Below are positions 32,165 through 40,877 of a stretch of DNA of 64,000 nucleotides, in pieces (the first letter of the stretch is position 1; the number at the start of each line of letters is the position of its first letter). Below the pieces are notes generated by a model that was not told the origin of the DNA, did not search any database, and saw nothing but the letters and a program-made list of their open reading frames with translations. The translations under genes were made by a program, and so were the position numbers. Location of the stretch: NCBI RefSeq assembly GCF_947499845.1, contig NZ_CANMPM010000009.1, positions 62,001 to 126,000 of the forward strand, given 5' to 3'. This stretch comes from an uncultured Pseudokineococcus sp. (lineage in GTDB: Bacteria > Actinomycetota > Actinomycetes > Actinomycetales > Quadrisphaeraceae).

Positions 32165-32545
32165 GTGCGGACGAGCGACGCGGTGGGCCGGTACGGCGAG
32201 CAGGTGGCGGTGGCGCACCTGGAGGCCGCCGGGATGCGGGTGGTGGCGCGCAACTGGCGCTGCGCGAGCCCGGTGCGCGGGGAGATCGACGTCGTCGCCC
32301 GTGACGGCGACGCCCTCGTGGCGGTGGAGGTGAAGACCCGCCGCTGCGGACCCGCGGGGACGCCGGGCGCCGGGCACCCCTTCGAGGCCGTCACGCCCGT
32401 GAAGGCCGCGCGCGTGCGACGACTGCTCGTGGCCTTCGCCGACTCCTCGGGGGAGCGGGCGGGCAGCCTGCGCGTCGACGCGGTCGCCGTGCTGCGCCCG
32501 CCCGCGGGCCCCGCCCGTGTCGAGCACCTGCGCGGGGTGGCGTGA
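32165..32545 (+). CDS. yraN: YraN family protein (UPF0102), endonuclease-like fold
   Basis: The 126-aa protein shows the YraN pattern: [58 protein letters not shown] and LRVDAVAVL. The EIDxV...VEVKTR motif is that of Holliday-junction-resolvase-like nucleases. Its exact role is unsettled. The GTG at 32165 was chosen because GGAGG lies 8 nt upstream; a GTG at 32156 would overlap that site. It is coupled to comM and dprA, consistent with DNA processing. Confidence 0.9.
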   Translation: MRTSDAVGRYGEQVAVAHLEAAGMRVVARNWRCASPVRGEIDVVARDGDALVAVEVKTRRCGPAGTPGAGHPFEAVTPVKAARVRRLLVAFADSSGERAGSLRVDAVAVLRPPAGPARVEHLRGVA

Positions 32546-34086
32546 TGGGGCTCGGCGCCACGCGCGGCATCGCCCTCGTCGGGCTCGCCGGCGCCGTCGT
32601 GGAGGTCGAGGCCTTCGTGACCCCGGGGCTGCCGGCCTTCGTCGTCACCGGCCTGCCGGACACGTCCCTCGGCCAGTCGCGCGACCGCGTCCGGGCGGCG
32701 CTCGCGGGCATCGGGTGCTCGCTGCCGTCGCGGCGCGTCACCGTGAACCTCTCGCCCGCCTCGCTGCCCAAGCAGGGCGCCGGCTTCGACCTCGCGGTGG
32801 CCGTCGCCGTCCTCGCGGCGGAGGGCGGGGTGGCGCGCGAGGCGGTCCGCGGCTGGACGCACCTCGGGGAGCTCGGCCTCGACGGGAGCCTGCGCCCCGT
32901 GCGGGGCGTCCTGCCCGCGGTGGTCGCCGCCGTCCGCGCCGGCTCGCCGCGCGTGGTGGTGCCGCAGGAGAACGCGGCGGAGGCGGAGCTCGTGCCGGGG
33001 GCCCAGGTGCGCGCGGCCTCGTCGCTCGCGGCGGTGGTCCGCGGGCACGGCGGCGAGGTCGACGCGGCCTGCGACCCCGACGAGCCGCCCGCGCGCCGGC
33101 CCGGTCCCGCCCCGGTGACGGCGACGACGCCGGACCTCGCGGACGTCGTCGGCCAGGACGAGGCGCGGCGAGCCGTCGAGGTGGCCGCCGCGGGCGGGCA
33201 CCACCTGCTGCTCGTGGGACCGCCGGGCGCCGGCAAGACGATGCTCGCCGCCCGCCTGCCGGGGCTGCTGCCCGACCTCGACGACGAGGAGGCGGTCGAG
33301 GTCACCGCGGTGCACTCGGTCGCGGGCACCTTCGACGCGGCCGGCGGCCTGCTGCGCCGCCCGCCCTTCGAGGACCCGCACCACACGGCGACGACGCCCT
33401 CGGTCGTCGGCGGCGGCAGCGGCGTCGTCCGCCCCGGCGCCGCCTCGCGGGCGCACCGGGGCGTCCTCTTCCTCGACGAGGCCCCCGAGTTCCGCAAGGA
33501 CGTCCTCGAGGCGCTCCGGCAGCCGCTCGAGCACGGCAGCCTCGTCATCGCGCGGGCCGGCGGGGCGGCCCGCTACCCGGCGCGCTTCCAGCTCGTGCTC
33601 GCGGCCAACCCCTGCCCGTGCGGGCGCGCGAGCGGGCGCGGCGACGCGTGCACGTGCGCCTCGGTGGAGCGCCGGCGCTACCTCGCCCGGCTGTCCGGGC
33701 CGCTGCTGGACCGGGTCGACCTCCAGGTCGAGGTGGCGGCCCCCTCGCGGGCCGCGCTCGTGCTCGGGGCGGAGGGGGAGACGACGGCGGTCGTGGCCGC
33801 CCGCGTGCGCGCCGCGCGCGCGGCGCAGGCCGCGCGCCTGGCCGGCTCGGGCGCCCGCTGCAACGGCGAGGCGCCGGGGACCCTGCTGCGCGGGCGGCTG
33901 CGCCCGGCGCCCGGGGTCGTCGGCGACCTCGACACGGCCCTCGACCGCGGGCGGCTGACGCTGCGCGGCTACGACCGGTGCCTGCGGACGGCGTGGACCC
34001 TCGCCGACCTCGACGGCGCCGACGCGCCCGACCGCGACCACGTGGGGCAGGCGCTGCTGCTCCGCCTGCGCGGGACCGCGGCGTGA
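32545..34086 (+). CDS. comM: ComM/YifB-family Mg-chelatase-like ATPase
   Basis: The 513-aa protein has the N-terminal ChlI-like domain (LVGLAGAVVEVEAFVTPGLP, GLPDTSLGQSRDRVRAAL), the AAA+ core with Walker A GPPGAGKTMLA (about 223-233) and Walker B RGVLFLDEAPEF, and the C-terminal lid (LSGPLLDRVDLQVEV). CPCGRASGRGDACTC is the conserved cysteine patch. ComM helicases promote branch migration during natural transformation in Gram-negative bacteria. Start is ATG at 32545 or GTG one codon earlier, both touching the yraN stop. It overlaps dprA by 4 bp. Confidence 0.92.
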   Translation: MGLGATRGIALVGLAGAVVEVEAFVTPGLPAFVVTGLPDTSLGQSRDRVRAALAGIGCSLPSRRVTVNLSPASLPKQGAGFDLAVAVAVLAAEGGVAREAVRGWTHLGELGLDGSLRPVRGVLPAVVAAVRAGSPRVVVPQENAAEAELVPGAQVRAASSLAAVVRGHGGEVDAACDPDEPPARRPGPAPVTATTPDLADVVGQDEARRAVEVAAAGGHHLLLVGPPGAGKTMLAARLPGLLPDLDDEEAVEVTAVHSVAGTFDAAGGLLRRPPFEDPHHTATTPSVVGGGSGVVRPGAASRAHRGVLFLDEAPEFRKDVLEALRQPLEHGSLVIARAGGAARYPARFQLVLAANPCPCGRASGRGDACTCASVERRRYLARLSGPLLDRVDLQVEVAAPSRAALVLGAEGETTAVVAARVRAARAAQAARLAGSGARCNGEAPGTLLRGRLRPAPGVVGDLDTALDRGRLTLRGYDRCLRTAWTLADLDGADAPDRDHVGQALLLRLRGTAA

Positions 34087-35312
34087 GCGGCGGGGAGCAG
34101 TTCCCGCTGCCGGGTGCGACGCCGGCCTGGGCCGCCGAGGACCGGTGGGCGCGGGCGGCGTGGAGCCGCCTCGCCGAGCCCGGCGACGCGGTGGCGGCCG
34201 CGCTGCGGTCGGCCCTCGGGCCCGTGGCCGCGCTCGACGTCGTCCTCGCCGGGACCGACGTCCCGGTGCTCCCGGGCGACGCCGGGACCCCGCGGGCCCG
34301 CGCCGCCCTGCGGGCCGGCCTCGACCGGTGGCGGCCGCGGCTCGACGGGCTCGACCCGCGCCGCGACGCCGAGGTGCTCGGCCGCCTCGGCGGGCGCCTC
34401 GTCGTCCCGGCGGACGAGGAGTGGCCCCGGCGGCTGGCCGACCTCGGCGACGCCGCACCTCCCTGCCTGTGGGTGCGCGGCGCGGGGGCGCTGGGCCCCC
34501 TCGTCGAGAGGTCGGTCGCCCTCGTCGGCTCGCGCGCCGCCTCGGCCTACGGCGAGCACGTCGCGGCCGACCTGGCCGCGGGCCTCGCCGAGCGCGGGGT
34601 CGCGGTCGTCTCCGGCGGCGCCTTCGGCATCGACGCCGCCGCCCACCGCGCGGCGCTGGCCGTCGGCGGGGCGACGGCGGCCGTGCTCGCCTGCGGGGTC
34701 GACCGCGCCTACCCCGCGGCGCACGAGGCGCTGCTGGCGCGCATCGCGGCCGAGCACGTCGTCGTCGCGGAGCAGCCGCCGGGGGCCTCCCCGACGCGGT
34801 GGCGGTTCCTCGAGCGCAACCGGCTCATCGCGGCCGCGTCCTCGGCGGTCGTCGTCGTCGAGGCGGCCTGGCGCTCGGGAGCGCTCAGCACGGCCACCCG
34901 GGCGGCCGCGCTGCTCCGACCGCTCGGCGCGGTGCCGGGACCGGTGACCTCGAGCACGTCGGCCGGCTGCCACCGGGTGATGCGGGAGCTCGCGGCCACC
35001 TGCGTGACCGACGCGGCGGAGGTGCTCGAGCTCGTCGACGCCGCCTCCGGGGAGGCCGTGCCCGTCCCGCCCGAGCGCGAGCGGTCGGGGCGCCGGCGCC
35101 CGCTGGCGGGCCTCGAGGGGGAGGACCTGCGGGTCGCGGACGCCCTGCCCGTGCGCCGGGGCGCGCCCGTCGTCTCGGTCGCCCGGGCCGCGGGGCTCTC
35201 CGAGCGGACCGTCCTGGCGTGCCTCGGGCGCCTGGCGCTCAGCGGGCACGCCGAGGAGGTCGGCGCCGACGACCGGGGGCCGCTGTGGCGCCGCGCGGCT
35301 CCGCGCGGCTAG
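34083..35312 (+). CDS. dprA: DNA-processing protein DprA
   Basis: The 409-aa protein has the Rossmann core of DprA: RSVALVGSRAASAYGEHVA, VVSGGAFGIDAAAHRAAL, ACGVDRAYP, FLERNRLIAAASSAVVVVEA and SGALSTATRAA. A winged-helix C terminus follows (VSVARAAGLSERTVLACLGR). It loads RecA on incoming single-stranded DNA. GTG overlaps comM by 4 bp. Actinobacterial dprA is widespread and does not by itself show competence. Confidence 0.94.
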   Translation: MSGGEQFPLPGATPAWAAEDRWARAAWSRLAEPGDAVAAALRSALGPVAALDVVLAGTDVPVLPGDAGTPRARAALRAGLDRWRPRLDGLDPRRDAEVLGRLGGRLVVPADEEWPRRLADLGDAAPPCLWVRGAGALGPLVERSVALVGSRAASAYGEHVAADLAAGLAERGVAVVSGGAFGIDAAAHRAALAVGGATAAVLACGVDRAYPAAHEALLARIAAEHVVVAEQPPGASPTRWRFLERNRLIAAASSAVVVVEAAWRSGALSTATRAAALLRPLGAVPGPVTSSTSAGCHRVMRELAATCVTDAAEVLELVDAASGEAVPVPPERERSGRRRPLAGLEGEDLRVADALPVRRGAPVVSVARAAGLSERTVLACLGRLALSGHAEEVGADDRGPLWRRAAPRG

Positions 35313-35421
35313 CCCCTCCACCCTCGTCGCGGCCGCCCGTCGCCCGGCGACGCCGTCGCCCGTCGACGCCACCGACCGCCGTCGCCGGTCACGGCCCCTG
35401 CTGCCGCCGTCGACCGTCCCG

Positions 35422-35442
35422 GGCCGCCGAGGAGCGGCGGCC
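35422..35442 (+). terminator. Candidate hairpin terminator after dprA
   Basis: GGCCGCCG, a 5-nt loop AGGAG and CGGCGGCC form a perfect 8-bp stem 110 bp after the dprA stop. No U tract follows. Confidence 0.4.
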
Positions 35443-35486
35443 GCGCAGCAGCTCGTCCGGGCGACGGGTCCGCGACGGCCGTGCGG

Positions 35487-35542
35487 GACCACCGACCACG
35501 GACCACGGACCACGGACCACGGGCTACCGACCACAGGCCACC
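35487..35542 (+). repeat. 7-bp tandem repeat, 8 units
   Basis: Units follow G(A/G)C(C/T)AC(C/G/A): GACCACC, four GACCACG-type copies, GGCTACC, GACCACA and GGCCACC. The array is non-coding and ends about 80 bp before xerC. It may be slippage-prone simple sequence or a protein-binding array. Confidence 0.85.
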
Positions 35543-35620
35543 GACGTCCCGACCTCACAGCACCGGGCGACGGCGGGCCGGGTGGTTGCCCCGAGCGCGC
35601 GGGTGCGGGAGCGTGCGTCC

Positions 35621-36685
35621 GTGGTCGCGGGGACGGGGGAGCGCGCGCCGCGCCCGGCTGCTCCCTCCGCGGGGTCCGGGCCGCCGGCGGGACCTGCGCC
35701 CGCGTCGGGGTCCGGTGCCGACCCCGGGGCGGACGAGCGCGCCGCGCGCCTCCTGGAGGCCTTCGCGGAGCACCTCGCGGTCGAGCGCGGTCGCTCGCCG
35801 CACACCGTGCGGGCCTACGTGGGCGACGTGCGCGACCTCCTGGCCGCAGCGCGGAGCCGCGGCGGCGGCGACCCGGCCGACGTCGACCTCGCGCTCCTGC
35901 GGGCGTGGCTCTCGGGCGAGGCCCGCGCGGTCCCCGACGCCGTGGCCGGCGCCCGGGGTCCCCGTGCGGCGCCGGGGCCGGCGGCGCGCGCGACGACGGC
36001 GCGCCGGGCGGCGTCGGCGCGCGCCTTCACCGCCTGGCTGGCGCGCACCGGCGCCGCGGGGGCGGACGCCGGCGTGCGGCTGCGCGCGCCCCGCTTGTCG
36101 GGCGCGCTGCCGGGCGTGCTCGCGGCCGGGGCCGTCGCCCAGGTCCTCGCGGCCGCCGAGGAGGCGGCGGAGGAGGGCGGCCCCGTGGCCCTGCGCGACG
36201 CCGCGGCGCTCGAGCTCCTCTACGCCACGGGCGTCCGCGTGGGCGAGCTCGTCGGCCTCGACGTCGACGACGTCGACCGCTCGCGCTGGACCGTCCGGGT
36301 GATGGGCAAGGGCGCCAAGGAGCGCGTCGTGCCCTTCGGCGCGCCCGCCGACGCGGCGCTCGGACGCTGGCTCGGACGCGGGCGTCCCGCCCTGGCCGGG
36401 CCCCGCAGCGGCTCCGCGCTGCTGCTCGGCGCCCGCGGGGGGCGCCTCGACCAGCGCGCCGTCCGAGGCGTCGTGGAACGGATCAGCGGGAAAGTTGTGT
36501 CACGACACGTGACTCCACATACGCTGCGTCACAGCGCGGCGACACACCTGCTCGACGGGGGGGCTGATCTGAGGAGCGTCCAGGAGCTGCTGGGGCACGC
36601 CAGCCTGGCCACCACCCAGCTCTACACGCACGTCTCCGTCGAGCGGCTCCGCTCGAGCTACCACCAGGCGCACCCCCGTGCCTGA
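35621..36685 (+). CDS. xerC: Tyrosine recombinase XerC-type
   Basis: The 354-aa protein has a SAM-like N-terminal core-binding domain (LLEAFAEHLAVERGRSPHTV) and a full catalytic set: Arg in LLYATGVRVGELVGL, Lys in MGKGAKERVVP, H-x-x-R in THTLRHSAATHLLDGGA-like TPHTLRHSAATHLL, His in LLGHASLATTQLY and the nucleophile Tyr in LYTHV. It resolves chromosome dimers at dif with FtsK. The start is uncertain: GTG at 35621 has GGGAG upstream, while GTGs at 35582 and 35603 are possible. Codons from about 36476 to 36575 are strikingly A/T-ending, unlike the rest of the gene. Confidence 0.9.
   Translation: MVAGTGERAPRPAAPSAGSGPPAGPAPASGSGADPGADERAARLLEAFAEHLAVERGRSPHTVRAYVGDVRDLLAAARSRGGGDPADVDLALLRAWLSGEARAVPDAVAGARGPRAAPGPAARATTARRAASARAFTAWLARTGAAGADAGVRLRAPRLSGALPGVLAAGAVAQVLAAAEEAAEEGGPVALRDAAALELLYATGVRVGELVGLDVDDVDRSRWTVRVMGKGAKERVVPFGAPADAALGRWLGRGRPALAGPRSGSALLLGARGGRLDQRAVRGVVERISGKVVSRHVTPHTLRHSAATHLLDGGADLRSVQELLGHASLATTQLYTHVSVERLRSSYHQAHPRA
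36495..36532 (+). promoter_or_regulatory. Candidate internal promoter/operator within xerC
   Basis: The low-GC island in xerC contains TTGTGT (36495-36500), TACGCT (36520-36525, 19-nt spacer) and an inverted repeat GTCAC-GACAC-GTGAC (36499-36513), with another GTCAC at 36528. These could drive the downstream sigma-factor gene. The reading is inference; the spacer is longer than ideal. Confidence 0.35.
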
Positions 36686-36757
36686 CGCCGCCGCCCCGCG
36701 CCGCCCGCTACGCCAGGCCCCCGCACGCGCCGGGGAGCCCCGACCGGAGGAGAGCTC

Positions 36758-37669
36758 GTGACCCAGCGCACGCCCTCGCCGGGCCGCCCCGCCCCCGCAC
36801 GGGAGCGAGCGGCCGCGGGCGCCGCCGCCGGCGGGAGCGACGAGCAGCCCCGGACCGACGACGGCGTCGAGGTGGAGGAGCCGGCCCGCGCCCTCACACC
36901 CGCGGAGGAGGCCGAGGCCGCCGTCCGCGAGCTCTGGGTCGCGTTCAAGACGACGGGGGACGCCGCCGTCCGCGAGCGGCTGATCCTCCACTACTCGCCG
37001 CTGGTCAAGTTCGTCGCCGGTCGCGTCGGCGTGGGCCTGCCCTCCAACGTCGAGCAGGCGGACCTCGTGTCCTACGGGGTCTTCGGCCTCATCGACGCCA
37101 TCGAGAAGTACGACCTCGAGCGCGCCATCAAGTTCGAGACGTACGCCATCCAGCGCATCCGCGGCGCCATCATCGACGAGCTGCGCGCCCTCGACTGGAT
37201 CCCGCGGTCGGTCCGCAGCAAGGCCCGCGAGGTGGAGAAGACCTACGCCGAGCTCGAGGCGCGCCTGCACCGCACGCCCACTGAGCCCGAGGTCGCGGCG
37301 CAGATGGGCATCCCGCTGAAGGACCTGCACCACATCTTCAGCCAGGTCTCCTACGTCAACCTCGTCGCGCTGGACGAGCTGCTCTCCGGCGGCGAGAAGG
37401 GCGACAGCCTCTCGCTGGGGGACACGCTCGAGGACACGCGGGCCGAGGACCCGGTGATGGCCTTCGAGGGCGAGGAGACGAAGTTCCTCCTCGCCCGGGC
37501 CATCGACCAGCTCTCCGAGCGGGAGAAGATCGTCGTCACGCTCTACTACTACGAGAACATGACCCTCGCCGAGATCGGGCGGATCCTCGGCGTCACGGAG
37601 TCGCGCATCTGCCAGATGCACTCCAAGGCCGTCCTGCAGCTGCGCACCAAGCTCGCCGACGTCAGCTGA
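36758..37669 (+). CDS. whiG: RNA polymerase sigma factor, WhiG/FliA family
   Basis: The 303-aa protein is an RpoD-class group 3 sigma factor. Region 2 is [20 protein letters not shown] to [14 protein letters not shown] and [23 protein letters not shown]. Region 3 is [20 protein letters not shown]. Region 4 is [20 protein letters not shown] with the helix-turn-helix [14 protein letters not shown]. In Streptomyces WhiG triggers sporulation; in motile actinobacteria the orthologue drives flagellar genes. No flagellar gene lies in the window, so which role applies is open. An unconserved 45-residue N terminus precedes it. GTG start with GGAGGAGAG. Confidence 0.92.
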   Translation: MTQRTPSPGRPAPARERAAAGAAAGGSDEQPRTDDGVEVEEPARALTPAEEAEAAVRELWVAFKTTGDAAVRERLILHYSPLVKFVAGRVGVGLPSNVEQADLVSYGVFGLIDAIEKYDLERAIKFETYAIQRIRGAIIDELRALDWIPRSVRSKAREVEKTYAELEARLHRTPTEPEVAAQMGIPLKDLHHIFSQVSYVNLVALDELLSGGEKGDSLSLGDTLEDTRAEDPVMAFEGEETKFLLARAIDQLSEREKIVVTLYYYENMTLAEIGRILGVTESRICQMHSKAVLQLRTKLADVS

Positions 37670-37677
37670 CGCCGCCC

Positions 37678-37692
37678 GGCCCGCGGCGGGCC
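37678..37692 (+). terminator. Short hairpin between convergent sigma gene and M23 gene
   Basis: GGCCCG-CGG-CGGGCC forms a 6-bp stem 9 bp after the sigma stop, in a 117-bp convergent gap. Weak on its own. Confidence 0.35.
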
Positions 37693-37786
37693 ACCACCCC
37701 GCGCGCCGGCGCGACCCCCGCGGACCCGTCGCCGCGGCCCTCGGCGCGTCCGGACAGGGCGCCTGCTGCCGCTCCCGCTCCAGCTC

Positions 37787-38455
37787 CTACCCGGGGGGCC
37801 GCGCCGGGGCGAGGGGCAGGAGGACGGGCGGCTCGGGAGGCGCGAGCAGGAGCAGCGGGTCGAGGTAGGCGGCCGCCGGCCCCCGGCCGCGGCGCACGCC
37901 CCAGTGGAGGCAGCCCGCCGTCGCGCACCCCGCGTGCGCCGTCGGGGCGCGCAGCGCCACCACCTCGCCCCGGCGGACCGTCGTCCCGACCGCGAGCAGC
38001 GGCACGACCGGCTCGAAGGACGACCTCAGGTCCCCGGCGTGGTCGAGCACGAGGACGCCGCGGTCCACCACCGGGCCGGCGAAGCCGACGACGCCGTCGG
38101 CGGGCGCGAGCACCTCCTGCCCGGCCCCGGCACCCACGTCGACGCCGCGGTGCCCCGGCGACCACCGCTGCGCCGGGGCGGCGAAGCCGCGCAGGACCTC
38201 GAGCGGCCCGGCGACGGGCGGTCGCCACGGCGTCGTGCCGGCCGCGCCCCGCGCCGTGCGCGCCACCGCGACGGGCGGTGCCGGCGTCGCGCCCGTCCCC
38301 GCGGCCGGGCGGGGCGGCGCCGACCCCGGGTCGGGCGCCGCGACGGCCGCCCGCCCGGAGCCGGGTGCGGCGCAGGGGGCGGCAGCCGGGGCCGCGACCA
38401 GGGCGGCGGCGAGGAGCGGGGCGAGCAGGAGGGCGCGGACGCGGGCGACGGGCAC
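37787..38455 (-). CDS. M23 (LytM-type) peptidase, secreted
   Basis: The 222-aa protein has a signal peptide ([20 protein letters not shown]), a Pro/Ala-rich linker to about residue 80, and an M23 domain. Metal ligands are expected in [11 protein letters not shown] (His, Asp) and CLHWGVRRG (the second His of HxH; the first position is Cys, frequent in actinobacterial members). It would cut peptidoglycan cross-links or, if inactive, activate a hydrolase. GTG start with no ribosome site but CAGCCT 6 nt upstream. Divergent from rpsB. Confidence 0.85.
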   Translation of the reverse strand: MPVARVRALLLAPLLAAALVAAPAAAPCAAPGSGRAAVAAPDPGSAPPRPAAGTGATPAPPVAVARTARGAAGTTPWRPPVAGPLEVLRGFAAPAQRWSPGHRGVDVGAGAGQEVLAPADGVVGFAGPVVDRGVLVLDHAGDLRSSFEPVVPLLAVGTTVRRGEVVALRAPTAHAGCATAGCLHWGVRRGRGPAAAYLDPLLLLAPPEPPVLLPLAPARPPG

Positions 38456-38461
38456 ACGGCG

Positions 38462-38467
38462 AGGCTG
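38462..38467 (-). promoter_or_regulatory. -10-like box CAGCCT, 6 nt before M23 gene start
   Basis: Minus-strand CAGCCT, 6 nt, then GTG at 38455. Same layout as at ffh and coaD. Confidence 0.4.
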
Positions 38468-38581
38468 GTCCGGGCGGGGAGGCGCGTCGGCGGCGCCCGG
38501 GCGTCCTGGGGACGACGCCGCGAGGGAGGGCACCGGTGCGCACCGGGCGGACAGCCGCCCCGGGCGGCCTTCCCTCCGTCC

Positions 38582-38643
38582 GCGGTCGGGGCCAGCGGTC
38601 GGGTCCAGTGGTCGGGTCCAGTGGTCGGGGCGAGCGGTCGGGG
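38582..38643 (+). repeat. 13-bp tandem repeat, nearly 5 copies, upstream of rpsB
   Basis: Units of G(C/T)GGTCGGG(G/T)C(C/G)A repeat at 38582, 38595, 38608, 38621 and 38634 (last copy partial). The array ends 17 nt before the TACTCT box. It may be a binding array or slippage product. Confidence 0.85.
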
Positions 38644-38660
38644 TGCGGGCGCGGAGGGCG

Positions 38661-38666
38661 TACTCT
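38661..38666 (+). promoter_or_regulatory. Candidate -10 box TACTCT for rpsB
   Basis: TACTCT fits TANNNT well and would give an rpsB leader of about 180 nt. The -35 region falls within the last 13-bp repeat and has no clear TTGACA-like match. Confidence 0.45.
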
Positions 38667-38711
38667 GGGCGCGGGGTCGGCTCGCGCCGGCCTACTTCGC
38701 GCGCCCGCGGA

Positions 38712-38811
38712 CCGCTGCTCGCAGCGGGGGCGCACCTCCCGGTCCGAGCCGCGCCGCGGCGAGGAGCAGGTGCGCCGCGGACGCCAGGGCGGGACCCGCA
38801 GGGGGTCCCGC
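38712..38811 (+). promoter_or_regulatory. Structured leader of rpsB with two hairpins
   Basis: CCGCTG-CTCG-CAGCGG (38712-38727) and GCGGGACCC-GCAGG-GGGTCCCGC (38789-38811, 9-bp stem) lie in the predicted rpsB leader, the second ending 45 nt before the ATG. In E. coli S2 represses its own rpsB-tsf mRNA through the leader. Whether these hairpins serve that here is inference. Confidence 0.4.
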
Positions 38812-38855
38812 GACCAACCGGAGCCGCGCACCCGCGCGGCGTGAGAGGACCACCC

Positions 38856-39815
38856 ATGGCCGTCGTCACGATGCGCCAGCTGCTGGAGAGCGGTGTCCAC
38901 TTCGGGCACCAGACCCGCCGCTGGAACCCGAAGATGAAGCGCTTCATCTTCACCGAGCGCAACGGCATCTACATCATCGACCTGCAGCAGTCGCTGACGT
39001 ACATCGACCGCGCGTACGAGTTCGTCAAGGAGACGGTCTCCCACGGCGGCACGGTGCTCTTCGTCGGCACGAAGAAGCAGGCGCAGGAGCCGCTCGCCGA
39101 GCAGGCCACCCGCGTGGGCATGCCCTACGTGAACCAGCGCTGGCTGGGCGGGATGCTCACCAACTTCCAGACGGTGAGCAAGCGCCTCGCGCGCATGAAG
39201 GAGCTCGACCTCGTCGACTTCGACGACGTCGCCGCCAGCGGGCGGACGAAGAAGGAGCTCCTCATGATGCGGCGCGAGAAGGAGAAGCTCGACCGCACGC
39301 TCGGCGGCATCCGCGACATGCAGCGCACGCCCAGCGCCGTGTGGATCGTCGACACGAACAAGGAGCACCTCGCGGTCGACGAGGCGCGCAAGCTCAACAT
39401 CCCGATCGTCGCGATCCTCGACACGAACTGCGACCCGGACAGCGTCGACTACCGGATCCCCGGCAACGACGACGCCATCCGCTCGGTGACGCTGCTCACC
39501 CGCGTCGTGGCCGACGCCGTCGCCGACGGCCTCATGGCCCGCGCCGGCGGTGGCCAGCGCGGCGGGGCCGAGCAGTCCGAGCCCCTCGCCGAGTGGGAGC
39601 GCGAGCTCCTCGGCCAGGGCCCGGACCAGTCGGGCGCCTCCGAGGGCCACGCGGCCCGCGGCGGCGACGCCGAGGCCGACGCCGTCGAGGGGTCCGTCGC
39701 GGACGCCGACGCGCAGTCCGTGGCCGAGGCCGTGGCCGGCGAGCCCTCCGCCGAGGAGGCCGTCGCCACCGTCCAGCAGCCCGAGCAGGCCGAGGGCGAG
39801 ACCGCGCAGGCCTGA
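38856..39815 (+). CDS. rpsB: 30S ribosomal protein S2
   Basis: [20 protein letters not shown] and [16 protein letters not shown] identify uS2. The 319-aa length includes a C-terminal extension of about 80 residues, acidic and Ala/Glu-rich, seen in actinobacterial S2. ATG start with GAGAGGA. Followed by a strong hairpin and tsf. Confidence 0.96.
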   Translation: MAVVTMRQLLESGVHFGHQTRRWNPKMKRFIFTERNGIYIIDLQQSLTYIDRAYEFVKETVSHGGTVLFVGTKKQAQEPLAEQATRVGMPYVNQRWLGGMLTNFQTVSKRLARMKELDLVDFDDVAASGRTKKELLMMRREKEKLDRTLGGIRDMQRTPSAVWIVDTNKEHLAVDEARKLNIPIVAILDTNCDPDSVDYRIPGNDDAIRSVTLLTRVVADAVADGLMARAGGGQRGGAEQSEPLAEWERELLGQGPDQSGASEGHAARGGDAEADAVEGSVADADAQSVAEAVAGEPSAEEAVATVQQPEQAEGETAQA

Positions 39816-39866
39816 CCCGCCGCGGGGCGAGCACCACGCGCCCCGCGCACCAGCACGACCGCCGGC

Positions 39867-39902
39867 CCGCACCGGGCCCCGCAGCCGCGGGGCCCGGTGC
39901 GG
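39867..39902 (+). terminator. Strong hairpin between rpsB and tsf
   Basis: A perfect 16-bp stem (39867-39882 with 39887-39902) around the tetraloop AGCC lies 51 bp after the rpsB stop and 57 bp before tsf. No U tract. It may attenuate readthrough or protect the rpsB 3' end, adjusting S2 versus EF-Ts output. Confidence 0.7.
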
Positions 39903-39959
39903 CGCGTCGGCCCCGCAGCGCCCGTCGCTGCCCCTCCCACACCCCGAGGAGATCCGCAC

Positions 39960-40793
39960 ATGGCGACCACCGCCGCTGACATCAAGAAGCTCCGCGAGAC
40001 CACCGGCGCGGGCATGCTCGACTGCAAGAAGGCCCTCGACGAGTCCGGCGGCGACCTCGCCGCCGCGCAGGAGTTCCTGCGCGTCAAGGGCCTCAAGGGC
40101 GTCACCAAGCGCGAGGGGCGCACCGCCTCCAACGGGCTCGTCACGGCCCACGTCGACGGCGGCACCGGCACGCTCGTCGAGGTCAACTGCGAGACGGACT
40201 TCGTCGCCAAGGGCGAGCGCTTCGGCGAGCTGGCCCAGCGCGTGCTCGACCAGGCCGTCGCCGTGGGCGCGGCCGACGCCGAGCAGCTGCTCGCCTCGGA
40301 CCTCGACGGCAAGACCGTCCAGCAGCTCCTCGACGAGGCGAACGCCTCGCTCGGCGAGAAGATCGAGGTCCGCCGGGTGGCGCGCCTGGAGGGCGACCAG
40401 GTCGTCTCCTACCTGCACCGCACGAGCCCCGACCTGCCCCCGCAGATCGGCGCCATCGTCGCCGTGAGCGGCGAGCGCGCCGCGGAGGTCGGCCGCGACG
40501 TCGCCATGCACGCGGCGGCCATGAGCCCGACCTTCCTGTCCCGCGACGAGGTCTCCGAGGAGGTCGTCGCGAACGAGCGCCGCCTGGCCGAGGAGACCGC
40601 CCGCGAGGAGGGCCGCCCGGAGCAGGCCATGCCCAAGATCGTCGAGGGCCGGGTCAACGGGTACTTCAAGGACAACGTCCTGCTCGAGCAGGCGTTCGCC
40701 AAGGAGGCCAAGAAGACGGTCGGCGCGTACGCGAAGGAGGCCGGCGTCGAAGTCACCGGTTTCGCGCGCTTCCGCGTCGGCGCCACCGCCTGA
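39960..40793 (+). CDS. tsf: Elongation factor Ts
   Basis: The 277-aa protein starts MATTAADIKKLRETTGAGML, then DCKKALDESGGD, and has VEVNCETDFVAKGERF. It exchanges GDP for GTP on EF-Tu. ATG start with GAGGAGA upstream. The end of the gene is partly duplicated just downstream (CGCCACCGCCTGA occurs twice). Confidence 0.96.
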   Translation: MATTAADIKKLRETTGAGMLDCKKALDESGGDLAAAQEFLRVKGLKGVTKREGRTASNGLVTAHVDGGTGTLVEVNCETDFVAKGERFGELAQRVLDQAVAVGAADAEQLLASDLDGKTVQQLLDEANASLGEKIEVRRVARLEGDQVVSYLHRTSPDLPPQIGAIVAVSGERAAEVGRDVAMHAAAMSPTFLSRDEVSEEVVANERRLAEETAREEGRPEQAMPKIVEGRVNGYFKDNVLLEQAFAKEAKKTVGAYAKEAGVEVTGFARFRVGATA

Positions 40794-40877
40794 TCGCCGC
40801 CACCGCCTGAGGTCGGGCACCGCCTGGTCGCCTTCACCTCCTGGTCCCTGTCACCGCCGGACCGGCGCCACCGCGGC

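Larger units (their letters stand above)
35313..35620 (+). other. 308-bp region between dprA and xerC: hairpin and heptamer repeats
   Basis: No gene seen. It holds a hairpin at 35422-35442 and eight 7-bp repeats at 35487-35542. Start-codon choice for xerC could move the right border by up to about 40 bp. Confidence 0.6.
38456..38855 (+). other. 400-bp divergent region between M23 gene and rpsB
   Basis: No gene seen. Contents from left: the M23 -10-like box, a 13-bp tandem repeat array (38582-38643), the -10-like TACTCT (38661), two hairpins (38712-38727 and 38789-38811), and the GAGAGGA ribosome site of rpsB. Confidence 0.65.

Noticed and set aside
35487-35542. DnaA-box cluster or replication origin
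   Set aside because: The heptamer does not match TTGTCCACA-type boxes and no dnaA or dnaN lies nearby.
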